A stretch of 64,000 nt of DNA, taken from assembly GCA_016718135.1 (NCBI GenBank), contig JADKEF010000001.1:245001-309000 (forward strand). The letters run 5' to 3'. The position numbers were made by a program, and so were the translations under genes. The stretch is from Acidobacteriota bacterium (GTDB lineage Bacteria; Acidobacteriota; Blastocatellia; Pyrinomonadales; Pyrinomonadaceae). Below are positions 47,110 to 56,204 of this stretch, piece after piece (positions within the stretch are counted from its first letter, which is position 1; each line of letters opens with the position of its first letter). The notes beneath the pieces are model-generated. The model was not told the DNA's origin and did no database searches. It saw only the letters and a program-made list of their open reading frames with translations.

Positions 47110-47478
47110 ATGAGTTCGTTTCGAAAATTTGAAGATATTCTCGCGTGGCAGAAGGCCAGAATGTTGACGAAGCGGGTTTACCAAGTTACTCGTCAAGAAG
47201 AATTCGCACGCGATTATGGGTTACGAGATCAAATTCGGCGAGCTTCGGTGCCGATAATGGCAAATATCGCCGAGGGGTTTGGTAGGAAGACTAATAAAGA
47301 ATTTGCAAATTTCCTGGTGATGTCTCACGGGTCGGCTGCCGAAGTTCAATCGCACCTTTACATCGCGCTTGATTTGACCTACATCGACGACGAAACTTTC
47401 AAGGAACTGTATGCACTCGTCGACGAGATCTCCCTCATGATAATGGCTCTCTGCCAACACCTGCTCAAGACCGCATAG
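47110..47478 (+). CDS. Four-helix bundle protein (23S rRNA intervening-sequence protein family)
   Basis: 122 residues of the family found within 23S rRNA intervening sequences and as free-standing genes. Marks: FRKFEDILAWQKARMLTKRV, YGLRDQIRRASVPIMANIAE and GFGRKTNKEFANFLVMSHGS, all typical of helices 1-3, and a predicted fourth helix near the C-terminus. Function is not known; some members accompany mobile elements. The gene is bounded by GAGTT-type repeats on both sides, and lies between pilR and the first pilin unit, so it appears to be an accessory insertion rather than part of the pilus system. Confidence 0.88.
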   Translation: MSSFRKFEDILAWQKARMLTKRVYQVTRQEEFARDYGLRDQIRRASVPIMANIAEGFGRKTNKEFANFLVMSHGSAAEVQSHLYIALDLTYIDDETFKELYALVDEISLMIMALCQHLLKTA

Positions 47479-47511
47479 TCGTCTGGTAGATCACCCGTAA
47501 TAACGGTTGCT

Positions 47512-47526
47512 TGACACTTTTTGTCA
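47512..47526 (+). promoter_or_regulatory. Candidate PilR enhancer upstream of pilin 1
   Basis: TGACA-N5-TGTCA palindrome. The same motif lies upstream of pilin 2 (48390-48404), 878 bases away. Its distance to the -24 element is 144 bases here and 145 there. TGTC motifs are known in PilR-binding sites of Pseudomonas; the link to PilR is inferred. Confidence 0.6.
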
Positions 47527-47602
47527 TTTCGCAGTTACAAAAAACTGTTAGATGCTCTTTTTTTGGCGGGGGCTGGCGTCCCCACAATGTCACTACAGTC
47601 CC

Positions 47603-47654
47603 CTAACTCCCTTACTCACAACACTAAGAACTCCACAAACTCTACAAACTCTCT
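47603..47654 (-). repeat. AACTC-word tract upstream of pilin 1 promoter
   Basis: Repeated AACTC/ACTCC words (for example TAACTCCCTTACTCACAACA and ACTCCACAAACTCTACAAAC) form the inverted counterpart of the tract at 47061-47103. It lies between the candidate enhancer and the sigma-54 promoter, and the spacing of those two sites is the same as in the pilin 2 copy, so it seems to have replaced rather than added sequence. Confidence 0.55.
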
Positions 47655-47655
47655 T

Positions 47656-47670
47656 TGGCACGCCCCTTGT
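47656..47670 (+). promoter_or_regulatory. Sigma-54 promoter of pilin 1
   Basis: TGGCAC-N5-TTGT matches the -24/-12 consensus (TGGCAC-N5-TTGC) with one change. It is 61 bases before the pilin 1 start. An ATGTCAC word lies 69 bases before it, as in pilin 2 (67 bases). Confidence 0.8.
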
Positions 47671-47730
47671 TATTACACCTGTGGCCTGGGAAAGGTACAA
47701 GATTTTCTAAAAACTTCAGGAGATTGTGAA

Positions 47731-48213
47731 TTGAACATGAAAAATCAGAAAGGTTTCTCGCTTATCGAACTTCTTATCGTTGTTGTGATCATCGGCATCA
47801 TCGCCGCTATCGCTATCCCTAACCTGCTTGCAGCACGTCGCAGTGCTAACGAAGGTTCGGCTATCTCGTCGCTCCGTACCGTTCACGGTGCACAGATGAC
47901 GTATGCTTCGACCTACGGCAGTGGTAACTACGGCACGCTTGCAGCGCTTAGCGGCGCTAGCGTTGGCTTGGTTGACTCGGTTCTCGGTGCTGGTGCAAAG
48001 AGCGGTTACGCATTCACCAACACGCCAGTCGCTTTGACCGCGACCACGCCTGCAACCTTCACATTGACGGCAGCCCCACAGACCGCAACGGGTGTGACGG
48101 CAACCGGAACGCGCTACTTCGGTATCGCAACGGCTGGTGTTGTGTTCTCGGGTACGGCAGCTATCACCGGAGACGGTACAGCACTTACCGGCGGAACACC
48201 ACTCAACAACTAG
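47731..48213 (+). CDS. pilA: Type IV major pilin (PilA), copy 1
   Basis: 160 residues (from TTG 47731) or 158 from ATG 47737. The prepilin signal is NQKG|FSLIELLIVVVIIGI with Gly -1, Phe +1 and Glu +5, followed by IPNLLAARRSANEGSAISSL. The mature C-terminal part is Ala/Thr/Gly-rich and has no cysteine. TTG was preferred because AGGAG lies eight bases upstream; ATG would have a spacing of 14. It is almost identical to copy 2. It is transcribed alone: sigma-54 promoter in front and a terminator at 48238. Confidence 0.93.
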   Translation: MNMKNQKGFSLIELLIVVVIIGIIAAIAIPNLLAARRSANEGSAISSLRTVHGAQMTYASTYGSGNYGTLAALSGASVGLVDSVLGAGAKSGYAFTNTPVALTATTPATFTLTAAPQTATGVTATGTRYFGIATAGVVFSGTAAITGDGTALTGGTPLNN

Positions 48214-48237
48214 TAACCAAACTAGTTGCTAAAGATC

Positions 48238-48270
48238 AGAGGCGGCATGAAAATGCCGCCTCTTTTTTCC
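48238..48270 (+). terminator. Terminator of pilin 1
   Basis: AGAGGCGGCAT pairs perfectly with ATGCCGCCTCT around a GAAA loop and is followed by TTTTTTCC. It ends transcription of the first pilin gene. Confidence 0.9.
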
Positions 48271-48389
48271 TTTTGGATCTTTTGCGCTCCGGATCCCGAA
48301 GAACCCTTGACGGCTAGATTCAGCGTGAGATGTGATAGTTGCTGCGGGGCCGATCAACGCCGATAGCCTTTCAGACATTCGATGTTTCC

Positions 48390-48404
48390 TGACATTTATT
48401 GTCA
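48390..48404 (+). promoter_or_regulatory. Candidate PilR enhancer upstream of pilin 2
   Basis: Second TGACA-N5-TGTCA palindrome, 145 bases before the -24 element of pilin 2. A shared ATGTCAC word also lies 67 bases before that promoter. Confidence 0.6.
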
Positions 48405-48534
48405 GCGTCCCGCTACCAAAATCTGTGATTTAGGGCAAAGACATCTACTCTGATACTCGCTCGGTACATGTCACGATCGTTGTAAGGTCCAGTAATAGCA
48501 ACAGTTATGGGACTTTTCTATGACTCCGTTCGAG

Positions 48535-48549
48535 TGGCACGGGTCTTGT
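48535..48549 (+). promoter_or_regulatory. Sigma-54 promoter of pilin 2
   Basis: TGGCAC-N5-TTGT, the same form as at pilin 1. The leader that follows (GGCCTGGGAAAGGTACAAAG and on to the AGGAG site) is almost the same in both copies. Confidence 0.8.
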
Positions 48550-48608
48550 ATCAATAGCAGTGGCCTGGGAAAGGTACAAAGATTTCTAAAACTTCAGGAG
48601 ATTGTGAA

Positions 48609-49091
48609 TTGAACATGAAAAATCAGAAAGGTTTCTCGCTTATCGAACTGCTTATCGTTGTTGTGATCATCGGCATCATCGCCGCTATCGCCATCCCTAA
48701 CCTGCTTGCAGCACGTCGCAGTGCTAACGAGGGTTCGGCTATCTCGTCGCTCCGTACCGTTCACGGTGCACAGATGACGTATGCTTCGACCTACGGCAGT
48801 GGTAACTACGGAACGCTTGCAGCACTTAGCGGTGCCAGCGTTGGCTTGGTTGACTCGGTTCTCGGTGCTGGTGCAAAGAGCGGTTACGCATTCACCAACA
48901 CGCCAGTCGCTTTGACCGCGACCACACCGGCAACATTTACATTGACGGCAGCTCCACAGACCGCGACGGGTGTGACGGCAACCGGAACGCGTTACTTCGG
49001 TATCGCAACGGCTGGTGTCGTGTTCTCGGATACGGCAGCTATCACCGGAGACGGTACAGCACTTACCGGCGGAACACCACTCAACAACTAA
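48609..49091 (+). CDS. pilA: Type IV major pilin (PilA), copy 2
   Basis: 160 residues. Differs from copy 1 at one residue: Asp 141 in VVFSDTAAITG (Gly in copy 1), although several synonymous changes are visible. The unit length between the copies is 878 bases and includes the enhancer and promoter, so the whole regulatory unit was duplicated. The same TTG/ATG start question applies. A terminator follows at 49119. Confidence 0.93.
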   Translation: MNMKNQKGFSLIELLIVVVIIGIIAAIAIPNLLAARRSANEGSAISSLRTVHGAQMTYASTYGSGNYGTLAALSGASVGLVDSVLGAGAKSGYAFTNTPVALTATTPATFTLTAAPQTATGVTATGTRYFGIATAGVVFSDTAAITGDGTALTGGTPLNN

Positions 49092-49118
49092 TAACCTAAG
49101 TACCTATCGGTACTTTCC

Positions 49119-49153
49119 AAGGAGCGGCACTCATCGTGCCGCTCCTTTTTTTT
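49119..49153 (+). terminator. Terminator of pilin 2
   Basis: AAGGAGCGGCAC pairs with GTGCCGCTCCTT around a TCATC loop and is followed by a run of T. It separates the pilin gene from the ABC permease gene. Confidence 0.9.
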
Positions 49154-49236
49154 ATCATTGCGCTATAATTTTGCTTGTTCGACGCGTGCTGCCGTCGAGA
49201 GTGCTAAAACTTTTACAATCTGTTTACCAACGCGAA

Positions 49237-50035
49237 ATGGAAACGTCGACCGCCCGAGTCAATCCGCTTCACAACATCTTTGCGATAGCAAAGAACGCCT
49301 TTCGCGAGGCGGTGCGTGACCGTATTCTCTATAATCTGATCGTTTTTGTACTGCTGATAACAGTGAGTGCGATCTTTCTCGGCGAACTCACGGCTGGAGA
49401 AGAGGCGCGAGTCATCGTGAATCTCGGACTAAGTGCGACGCTGGTCTTTGGGACGTTTATCTCGATCTTTGTCGGCGTCAGCCTTGTGTGGAAAGAGATC
49501 GAGAAGAAAACGGTCTATTCCATATTCTCGAAACCCGTCGGCCGTGGAGAATTTGTCATCGGCAAGTATCTCGGCCTGTGCGCGACGCTATTTGCTAACT
49601 TGGTGGTGATGGGCCTGGGCGTCACGATCGCCCTGCTGTATGTTGGCGGAACGCGGATGATCCCCGGCGTTTGGGCGGCAGTTTTGCTGATCTTTTTTGA
49701 GCTGACGATCCTGACCGGCGTTGCGATAATGTTCTCGTCATTCTCGACTCCGGCGCTATCGGCATTGCTAACGTTCTTTGTTTTTATCATCGGCCATTTC
49801 AGCGCTTCGCTGCTCGATCTGGCAAAACTGTCGGCTCAGATGCGGCGATCGCTGTATTCACGGGGATCTTTACCTGCTACCAAACCTTTCGCATTTTAGC
49901 TTTATCACCGAAACGTCCAATGCGATGATCGCTCCGCCCGCGATGATCGGCGGTGCGGCTCTCTATGCGGTGATCTACGACGCCATATTGCTGGCCGTAA
50001 CGGTTCTGATATTCAGCCGCCGTAATTTCAAATGA
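49237..50035 (+). CDS. ABC-2 type permease, PilI-like (frameshifted)
   Basis: Reconstructed product of about 265 residues. IFAIAKNAFREAVRDRILYN followed by LIVFVLLITVSAIFLGELTA and KEIEKKTVYSIFSKPVGRGE are typical ABC-2 permease sequences; six membrane segments are expected. The C-terminal part is in another frame: DLYLLPNLSHFSFITETSNA followed by AALYAVIYDAILLAVTVLIF and SRRNFK. The shift is in about 49840-49885 (one extra or two missing bases). With the next two genes it forms a permease / TPR / ATPase set like Myxococcus pilI-pilG-pilH, located after the pilins. ATG 49237 is the likely start. It overlaps the next gene by four bases. Confidence 0.8.
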
Positions 50036-50967
50036 CGATGAAGGTGCCCTTTAAGAACATGGTCATTCCGTTCGTCGTGATAGTCGCGGGTTTCGCGGCG
50101 ATAGTATTCGTCGGTCCGCGGATCGAGGCGGCGAAACCGAAGTTGCCAGAGACCTTTACCGACTCAGACCTGTCGATGAACGGTTCGCGTCTGAAAGGCT
50201 ACGCCCTCGGGATGGAAGGGCTGCTGGCGGATTGGTACTGGGTCAGGTCGCTGCAATACATCGGCGACAAAATGGTCAGCGCCCCCGATGAAAAGATCGA
50301 TCTCGACAACCTCAATTCGCTGAATCCGCGGCTGCTATATCCACTCCTAAATAACGCGACCGATCTCGATCCGCATTTTGTCGGAGCGTATTCGTACGGT
50401 GCGATAGTCCTGCCGGCGATCGACAAAGAACAGGCGATAGCCCTTGCCACCAAGGGAATAACCAACAATCCGAACGAATGGCGGCTCTATCAGCACCTCG
50501 GCTACATCTACTGGCGACTCGGGCAATACGACAAGGCGGCTGAGACCTACGGCAAAGGCTCGGCGGTCGAAGGTGCGTCGCCTTTTATGAAGATAATGGC
50601 CGCATCGATGATAAATGACGCCGGAAGCCGTTCGACCGCACGCTCGATCTATCGGCAGATGCTGAGCGAATCGACCGAAGAATCTATCCGCACGACCGCC
50701 GAACGGCGTCTGGCGTTTCTCGATTGGCAGGACGAACAGGATGCGATAAACGCCGTCCTCGCCGAATTTCGCGAAAAGAATGGACGATGTGCAAACAGCT
50801 TTGGCGAAGTCGCGACGCAGATCTTTCAAAAGAAGTTGCCCGAGGCTCGAACCTTTAATGTCGATGCCGGCAAACGCCTCGTCGATCCGACCGGTGCGCC
50901 GTACAAACTCGACCGCGACCAATGCGTCGTGAACGTCGATAGGGAGAAGACAAAATTGCCGATCTAA
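50032..50967 (+). CDS. TPR-like membrane-anchored protein (PilG-like position)
   Basis: 311 residues with an N-terminal membrane anchor (FVVIVAGFAAIVFVG) and TPR-like helices, for example NPNEWRLYQHLGYIYWRLGQ and YDKAAETYGKGSA. The rest is periplasmic. It lies between an ABC permease and an ABC ATPase gene and overlaps the former by four bases. By position it corresponds to PilG of the Myxococcus pilus cluster; I see no direct sequence evidence beyond layout, so the name is only a suggestion. Confidence 0.65.
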   Translation: MTMKVPFKNMVIPFVVIVAGFAAIVFVGPRIEAAKPKLPETFTDSDLSMNGSRLKGYALGMEGLLADWYWVRSLQYIGDKMVSAPDEKIDLDNLNSLNPRLLYPLLNNATDLDPHFVGAYSYGAIVLPAIDKEQAIALATKGITNNPNEWRLYQHLGYIYWRLGQYDKAAETYGKGSAVEGASPFMKIMAASMINDAGSRSTARSIYRQMLSESTEESIRTTAERRLAFLDWQDEQDAINAVLAEFREKNGRCANSFGEVATQIFQKKLPEARTFNVDAGKRLVDPTGAPYKLDRDQCVVNVDREKTKLPI

Positions 50968-50973
50968 ACAGAA

Positions 50974-51912
50974 ATGGAATACGCGATCGAGATCAAAAAT
51001 CTTTCGAAGGAATACGAAACAGGCTTTCTCAAGAAGAAACGCGTCCGGGCTCTCGACGATCTGACGCTGAACGTCGCTCCAGGGCAGATCTTCGGATTTC
51101 TCGGAGGAAACGGAGCAGGGAAGACCACGACCATCAAGACACTGATGCGTCTGCAATTCCCGACCGAAGGGTCAGCCCGCATCTTGGGCCATGACATTGC
51201 AGATGTTTCAATGCACGCCCGAATCGGCTATTGCCCGGAAAATCCGTACTTTTACGATTACCTGACCGCCCGCGAGGTGATGGATTATCTTGGCGAGCTA
51301 TTTGGGATGAACCGCTCGACGCGTTCGTCGCGAACGGAGGAGCTTTTAACGGCTGTTGGTCTGGAAGAAAAGGATTGGAAAAAGCAGCTACGTAAATATT
51401 CAAAAGGAATGCTCCAACGCGTCGGGCTCGCTCAATCGCTGATAAATGACCCGGAGATAGTTTTCCTGGACGAACCAATGTCCGGCCTCGACCCCGTCGG
51501 CCGCCGCGAGATCCGCGAGTTGATCGCCGGCCTGCGTGCCAAAGGAAAGACAGTTTTCATGTCGACGCACATCTTGTCGGATATCGAAGCCTTGTGCGAC
51601 GAAGTCGCCATTCTCCGCCGCGGAAAACTCGCCGCCTCAGGCCGTCTCGACGATCTCCTAATGTCCGACGAAGCCTCGCGTGCGCTGGAAGTAAACATCC
51701 ACGGCGTCGCCGCCGAATCGATACGCGAGCAGATCGAGTTCATCGCCGGAGCCTCAATAGAACCCCGCCCAAACGGAGCCGTCATCCAGATCCTCGACGA
51801 ATCCGACATCGATGCAGTGCTCACTATCACCCGCGAATCCGGTGGCCGCCTTGCGTCTATTCACCCTGTAAAACAATCGCTGGAAGAGCTATTCGTGAAA
51901 GAAACTTCCTGA
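50974..51912 (+). CDS. ABC transporter ATP-binding protein, PilH-like
   Basis: 312 residues. Walker A GGNGAGKTTT, signature YSKGMLQRVGLA, Walker B EIVFLDEPMSGLDP and the H-loop FMSTHILSD are all intact. It starts six bases after the TPR gene and forms an ABC exporter with the permease at 49237. Neighbouring pilus genes suggest a pilus-related export role, as for Myxococcus PilH. Confidence 0.88.
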   Translation: MEYAIEIKNLSKEYETGFLKKKRVRALDDLTLNVAPGQIFGFLGGNGAGKTTTIKTLMRLQFPTEGSARILGHDIADVSMHARIGYCPENPYFYDYLTAREVMDYLGELFGMNRSTRSSRTEELLTAVGLEEKDWKKQLRKYSKGMLQRVGLAQSLINDPEIVFLDEPMSGLDPVGRREIRELIAGLRAKGKTVFMSTHILSDIEALCDEVAILRRGKLAASGRLDDLLMSDEASRALEVNIHGVAAESIREQIEFIAGASIEPRPNGAVIQILDESDIDAVLTITRESGGRLASIHPVKQSLEELFVKETS

Positions 51913-51921
51913 GCTGGTGTT

Positions 51922-52038
51922 CTCCTCTCCGCGAACTCTGTGTCCTACTCGGCGTTCTCTGCGAGGAACGAGCTATTACATAGTCTCATGTAAGTTCCTC
52001 GCAGAGCTCACGGAGTGAAGACGCAGAGATCGCGGAGG
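51922..52038. repeat. Palindrome with CTCTGCG words upstream of groES
   Basis: The left part contains CCGCGAACTCTGTGTCCTAC and TCGGCGTTCTCTGCGAGG; the right is a reverse match, CCTCGCAGAGCTCACGGAGT and ACGCAGAGATCGCGGAGG. Each arm is about 42-45 bases with mismatches, around a 30-base centre. It lies between the ABC ATPase gene and the groES promoter. Confidence 0.75.
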
Positions 52039-52093
52039 TCGATTTAAACTTGATAATGATGCTATCAAGTTTTCTGCTTCTCAAGAATAATAC

Positions 52094-52122
52094 TTGACAC
52101 AAATCTCTGGTTTCCATATACT
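52094..52122 (+). promoter_or_regulatory. Sigma-70 promoter of groESL
   Basis: TTGACA (52094-52099) and TATACT (52117-52122) with a 17-base spacer. The CIRCE operator begins at the last base of the -10 box, so repressor binding would block transcription. Confidence 0.85.
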
Positions 52123-52147
52123 AGCACTCATAGATCTTGAGTGCTAA
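52122..52147 (+). promoter_or_regulatory. CIRCE operator (HrcA site)
   Basis: TAGCACTC-N9-GAGTGCTA is the CIRCE inverted repeat (consensus TTAGCACTC-N9-GAGTGCTAA) with the outer left base changed to C. It lies 60 bases upstream of groES and indicates HrcA-controlled heat-shock regulation. Confidence 0.93.
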
Positions 52148-52206
52148 GAATTCGCTTTTGCGCTCTCGGTCTAGTTATTTTTATTACTTTATCAGGAGTA
52201 AACACT

Positions 52207-52520
52207 ATGGCTACAAACATTACACCTCTTCACGATCGCGTCATCATCAAACGCATCGAAGACAACGTTAACCAGACCGCCGGCGGGCTTTCATCCCCGA
52301 CACGGCAAAGGAAAAACCGCAAGAAGGCGAAGTGATCGCTGCCGGTGCGGGAAAATATAAAGAAGACGGCACGCGTCAGGCGTTGGACGTCAAAGCAGGC
52401 GACCGCGTTCTGTTTGGCAAGTACTCGGGCAGCGAGATCAAACTCGACGGCGACGAATTCATCATCATGCGCGAAGACGAGATCCTCGGCATCATCTCAC
52501 GCGCGGGAGCCGCTGCATAG
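52207..52520 (+). CDS. groES: Co-chaperonin GroES (frameshifted)
   Basis: Reads [20 protein letters not shown] to TAGGL in one frame, then resumes as [20 protein letters not shown] sequence and [17 protein letters not shown] in another. Restoring one T in the T run at 52289-52291 recovers the usual [16 protein letters not shown] motif and a protein of 104 residues. Start ATG 52207 has AGGAG upstream. All the expected mobile-loop and core sequence is present. As groEL is next and also frameshifted, sequencing indels are more likely than two broken chaperonin genes. Confidence 0.92.
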
Positions 52521-52522
52521 CA

Positions 52523-54279
<1,757 letters not shown>

Positions 54280-54367
54280 ACGGATCGCGGACGCTCTTGG
54301 CCGCCCGTCAGTTCCGGGAGCAATAGCGACCGGGCCATTCAACTCAACCGTCGATCAACTGACAGAA

Positions 54368-54400
54368 AGGCTTCGTCTCAACATGACGAGGCCTTTTTCT
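54368..54400 (+). terminator. groESL terminator
   Basis: AGGCTTCGTC pairs with GACGAGGCCT (one G-U pair) around a short loop, followed by TTTTTCTTG, about 90 bases after the groEL stop. Confidence 0.85.
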
Positions 54401-54425
54401 TGTTCCGTGCTAACATTTCCTTCGT

Positions 54426-54753
54426 ATGGAGTCGGAGTTCAAAACCATTCTTGACAAGGTACGAGCTGCGGCGGAAGAACGCATCATCTTTTTTACCGCA
54501 CGCGATCCGACAAATGTCGCGGCCCGAGAGGATGATCTCGAGACTGGACATTCGTGCCGTCATTTTCGAGGGCGAAGTGATCGAGGATTATCCCGAAGAT
54601 CAACGTGGGCACAGTTGCCTGATGCTCGGTTTTGATGCTGTGGACCGCCCGATACATCTTGTTTGTTCGCCAAAAAACGAGTATCTTGCAATTATCACGG
54701 CATATTTGCCGTATGAGGATGAATGGTCGGAGGACTTTCGATCAAGGGAATAA
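54426..54753 (+). CDS. DUF4258 protein, putative toxin (frameshifted)
   Basis: Begins MESEFKTILDKVRAAAEERI to IFFT in one frame and continues in another as HAIRQMSRPERMISRLDIRA, VIFEGEVIEDYPEDQRGHSC and LVCSPKNEYLAIITAYLPYE. The joined sequence matches DUF4258 (FT.HA..RM pattern, then GEVIE.YP.D). The break is at about 54489-54503, near a T run. Adding two bases or removing one gives about 109 residues. DUF4258 genes are often paired with YgiT-type zinc-finger genes, as here, and are considered toxin-antitoxin candidates; toxicity is not shown. Confidence 0.75.
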
Positions 54754-54757
54754 AAAT

Positions 54758-54964
54758 ATGGAATGCATGTATTGCAAAGGAAAAATGGAACCCGGATTTG
54801 CGCCGTTCCACATCGACCGTAAAGGCTATCACCTTGTCTTTGACAAGGTCCCGGCCTTAGTCTGCCAGCAATGCGGCGAAGTCTATTTCGACGAACCACA
54901 AGTGGACTCGATCCAAAACGCCATTGTTGCTGTCGATGCCCAAACCGAGCTGATCGCCGCGTGA
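54758..54964 (+). CDS. YgiT-type zinc-finger protein, putative antitoxin
   Basis: 68 residues. MECMYCKGKMEPGFAPFHID and PALVCQQCGEVYFDEPQVDS give the CxxC...CxxC zinc site of the MqsA N-terminal / YgiT type. There is no DNA-binding HTH domain of the usual MqsA, so if it is an antitoxin it may act by direct binding. The gene starts four bases after the DUF4258 stop and the pair is probably co-translated. The pair lies between the real groEL 3' end and a duplicated copy of it. Confidence 0.82.
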   Translation: MECMYCKGKMEPGFAPFHIDRKGYHLVFDKVPALVCQQCGEVYFDEPQVDSIQNAIVAVDAQTELIAA

Positions 54965-55011
54965 CCTGACCGGGCACTTTCTCCTTTATCCTTCAGCCTT
55001 TATCCTTTTTC

Positions 55012-55049
55012 GGGCGGCGGCATGGGCGGCATGGGTATGGGAATGTAAA
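55012..55049 (+). repeat. Duplicated groEL 3' end
   Basis: These 38 bases match the groEL 3' end (54243-54280) with a single change (C to T). They encode the last residues [11 protein letters not shown] and the stop, but no upstream groEL sequence remains. A terminator with the same AAGGCTTCGTCT left arm as the groESL terminator follows at 55111. Confidence 0.85.
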
Positions 55050-55110
55050 TTTCCACGACGCGAGCCCCACAGCTTGCTACGAACTGCGGTTTAGTTCGCA
55101 CGTAAACGAA

Positions 55111-55142
55111 AAGGCTTCGTCTAGAAATAGGCGGAGCCTTTT
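55111..55142 (+). terminator. Terminator-like stem after the duplicated groEL tail
   Basis: AAGGCTTCGTCT pairs with AGGCGGAGCCTT (G-U pairs included) and is followed by TTC. It resembles the groESL terminator in its left arm and relative position. Confidence 0.75.
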
Positions 55143-55172
55143 CACTATCATCGGAGCAGAGAGAAACAAGAT

Positions 55173-55659
55173 ATGATTCCTGATATTTCAGCGGTTACAG
55201 GCCTTATTTCGGCGGTCAAGACAATGAAGGATCTCTCATCGTCTTTAGAACAAATGAAAACAGACGACGCGGTTCGGAATAAAGCCGCGGAGTTGAACTT
55301 TCAATAATTGACTTACAGAATTTCGCAATGGCCGTCCAGGCTCAGAATCAAGAACTTCTAAGTACAAATTCTGCCTTGCAAAGCAGGTCGAGGAAATGGC
55401 TCGATGGGATGAGGAAATTGGCCGCTATGAACTGACAACACTTGCAGATGGTGTTTACGTTTATAAATGCAGGGCTGCTGACAGGCCGGACGAATTAGAA
55501 ATTCCTCTTTGCGTCAACTGCTTTGGTAATAGGAAAAGATCGGTGTTACAACGAGGCGTGAAAACTATTCACGGAACTGCTTACGACTGCCCCAATTGCA
55601 AAACCGAGATTACAGACCATTCTGACAGGTCTGCCTTGCAGAGCAGTTTCAGGATGTAG
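55173..55659 (+). CDS. Small coiled-coil / zinc-site protein, phage-type family (two frameshifts)
   Basis: Three frame pieces join to a 162-residue protein: MIPDISAVTGLISAVKTMKD at the start, then IIDLQNFAMAVQAQNQELLS and TNSALQS, then QVEEMARWDEEIGRYELTTL with CVNCFGNRKRSVLQRG and YDCPNCKT, which supply two zinc-type CxxC pairs. Missing bases at about 55295-55297 and 55382-55387 (the latter in a CC pair) account for the breaks, and adding both makes 489 bases. Similar proteins (N-terminal helical part, C-terminal zinc knuckle) are common near mobile elements and in gammaproteobacterial accessory DNA. Function is unknown. Confidence 0.7.
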
Positions 55660-55670
55660 TTATTATCGAA

Positions 55671-56064
55671 TCACTTAAGGATGGGGTCCGATCTCAAGGG
55701 TCGACCGCCCTTGTCCACGAAGGTGACGCTCGAATTTGCCACTTTCGCGTCGTAGGGCCAGGCGATTTTGAACGAAGTACGGGAACGAGGGGCAAGCTGC
55801 GTGACCGTTAAATAACCATCCTCAGTAGCAAGAAACTCCCCATTCTTATCAACAAGTCGGGCAATGACTCTCACGAATTCCAGATCCTCGTTGAATCATT
55901 CATCACTTCGCCTTCAAGATAAGTCATAAAGAGCTGTCAGTTTTCATCTTGGGTTGGCTGTAGCTCAAGATCCGTTCGCCGCTATCGGTTTGGGTCGATT
56001 TTGAATTAGGAAAACTGCACCCAACAATTACGAAGAGTATTACTAACCAAGGAAAGTGGCGCAT
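55671..56064 (-). CDS. Small lipoprotein with FxLYD-like domain (two frameshifts)
   Basis: Starts MRHFPWLVILFVIVGCSFPN, with a lipobox cysteine. The rest continues in two other frames as MTYLEGEVMND and then VRVIARLVDKNGEFLATEDG, LAPRSRTSFKIAWPYDAKVA and VDKGGRPLRSD. Restoring one base in each of two short runs (near 55890-55892 and 55928-55930) makes 396 bases, 131 residues. The pattern is that of FxLYD beta-domains, as in the next lipoprotein upstream. Function unknown. Confidence 0.7.
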
Positions 56065-56204
56065 AGTGTTCAGGATATTAGCACACAATCTCTCGCGACA
56101 TGTACATCGGGTTTGAGCTGCAATCTACCTTGTTCGAATTGCAGTCTAACCCCAAAAGTGTTGACCCCGAACTTCCTATGACCGAATATCGTTATCGCAT
56201 CCGT

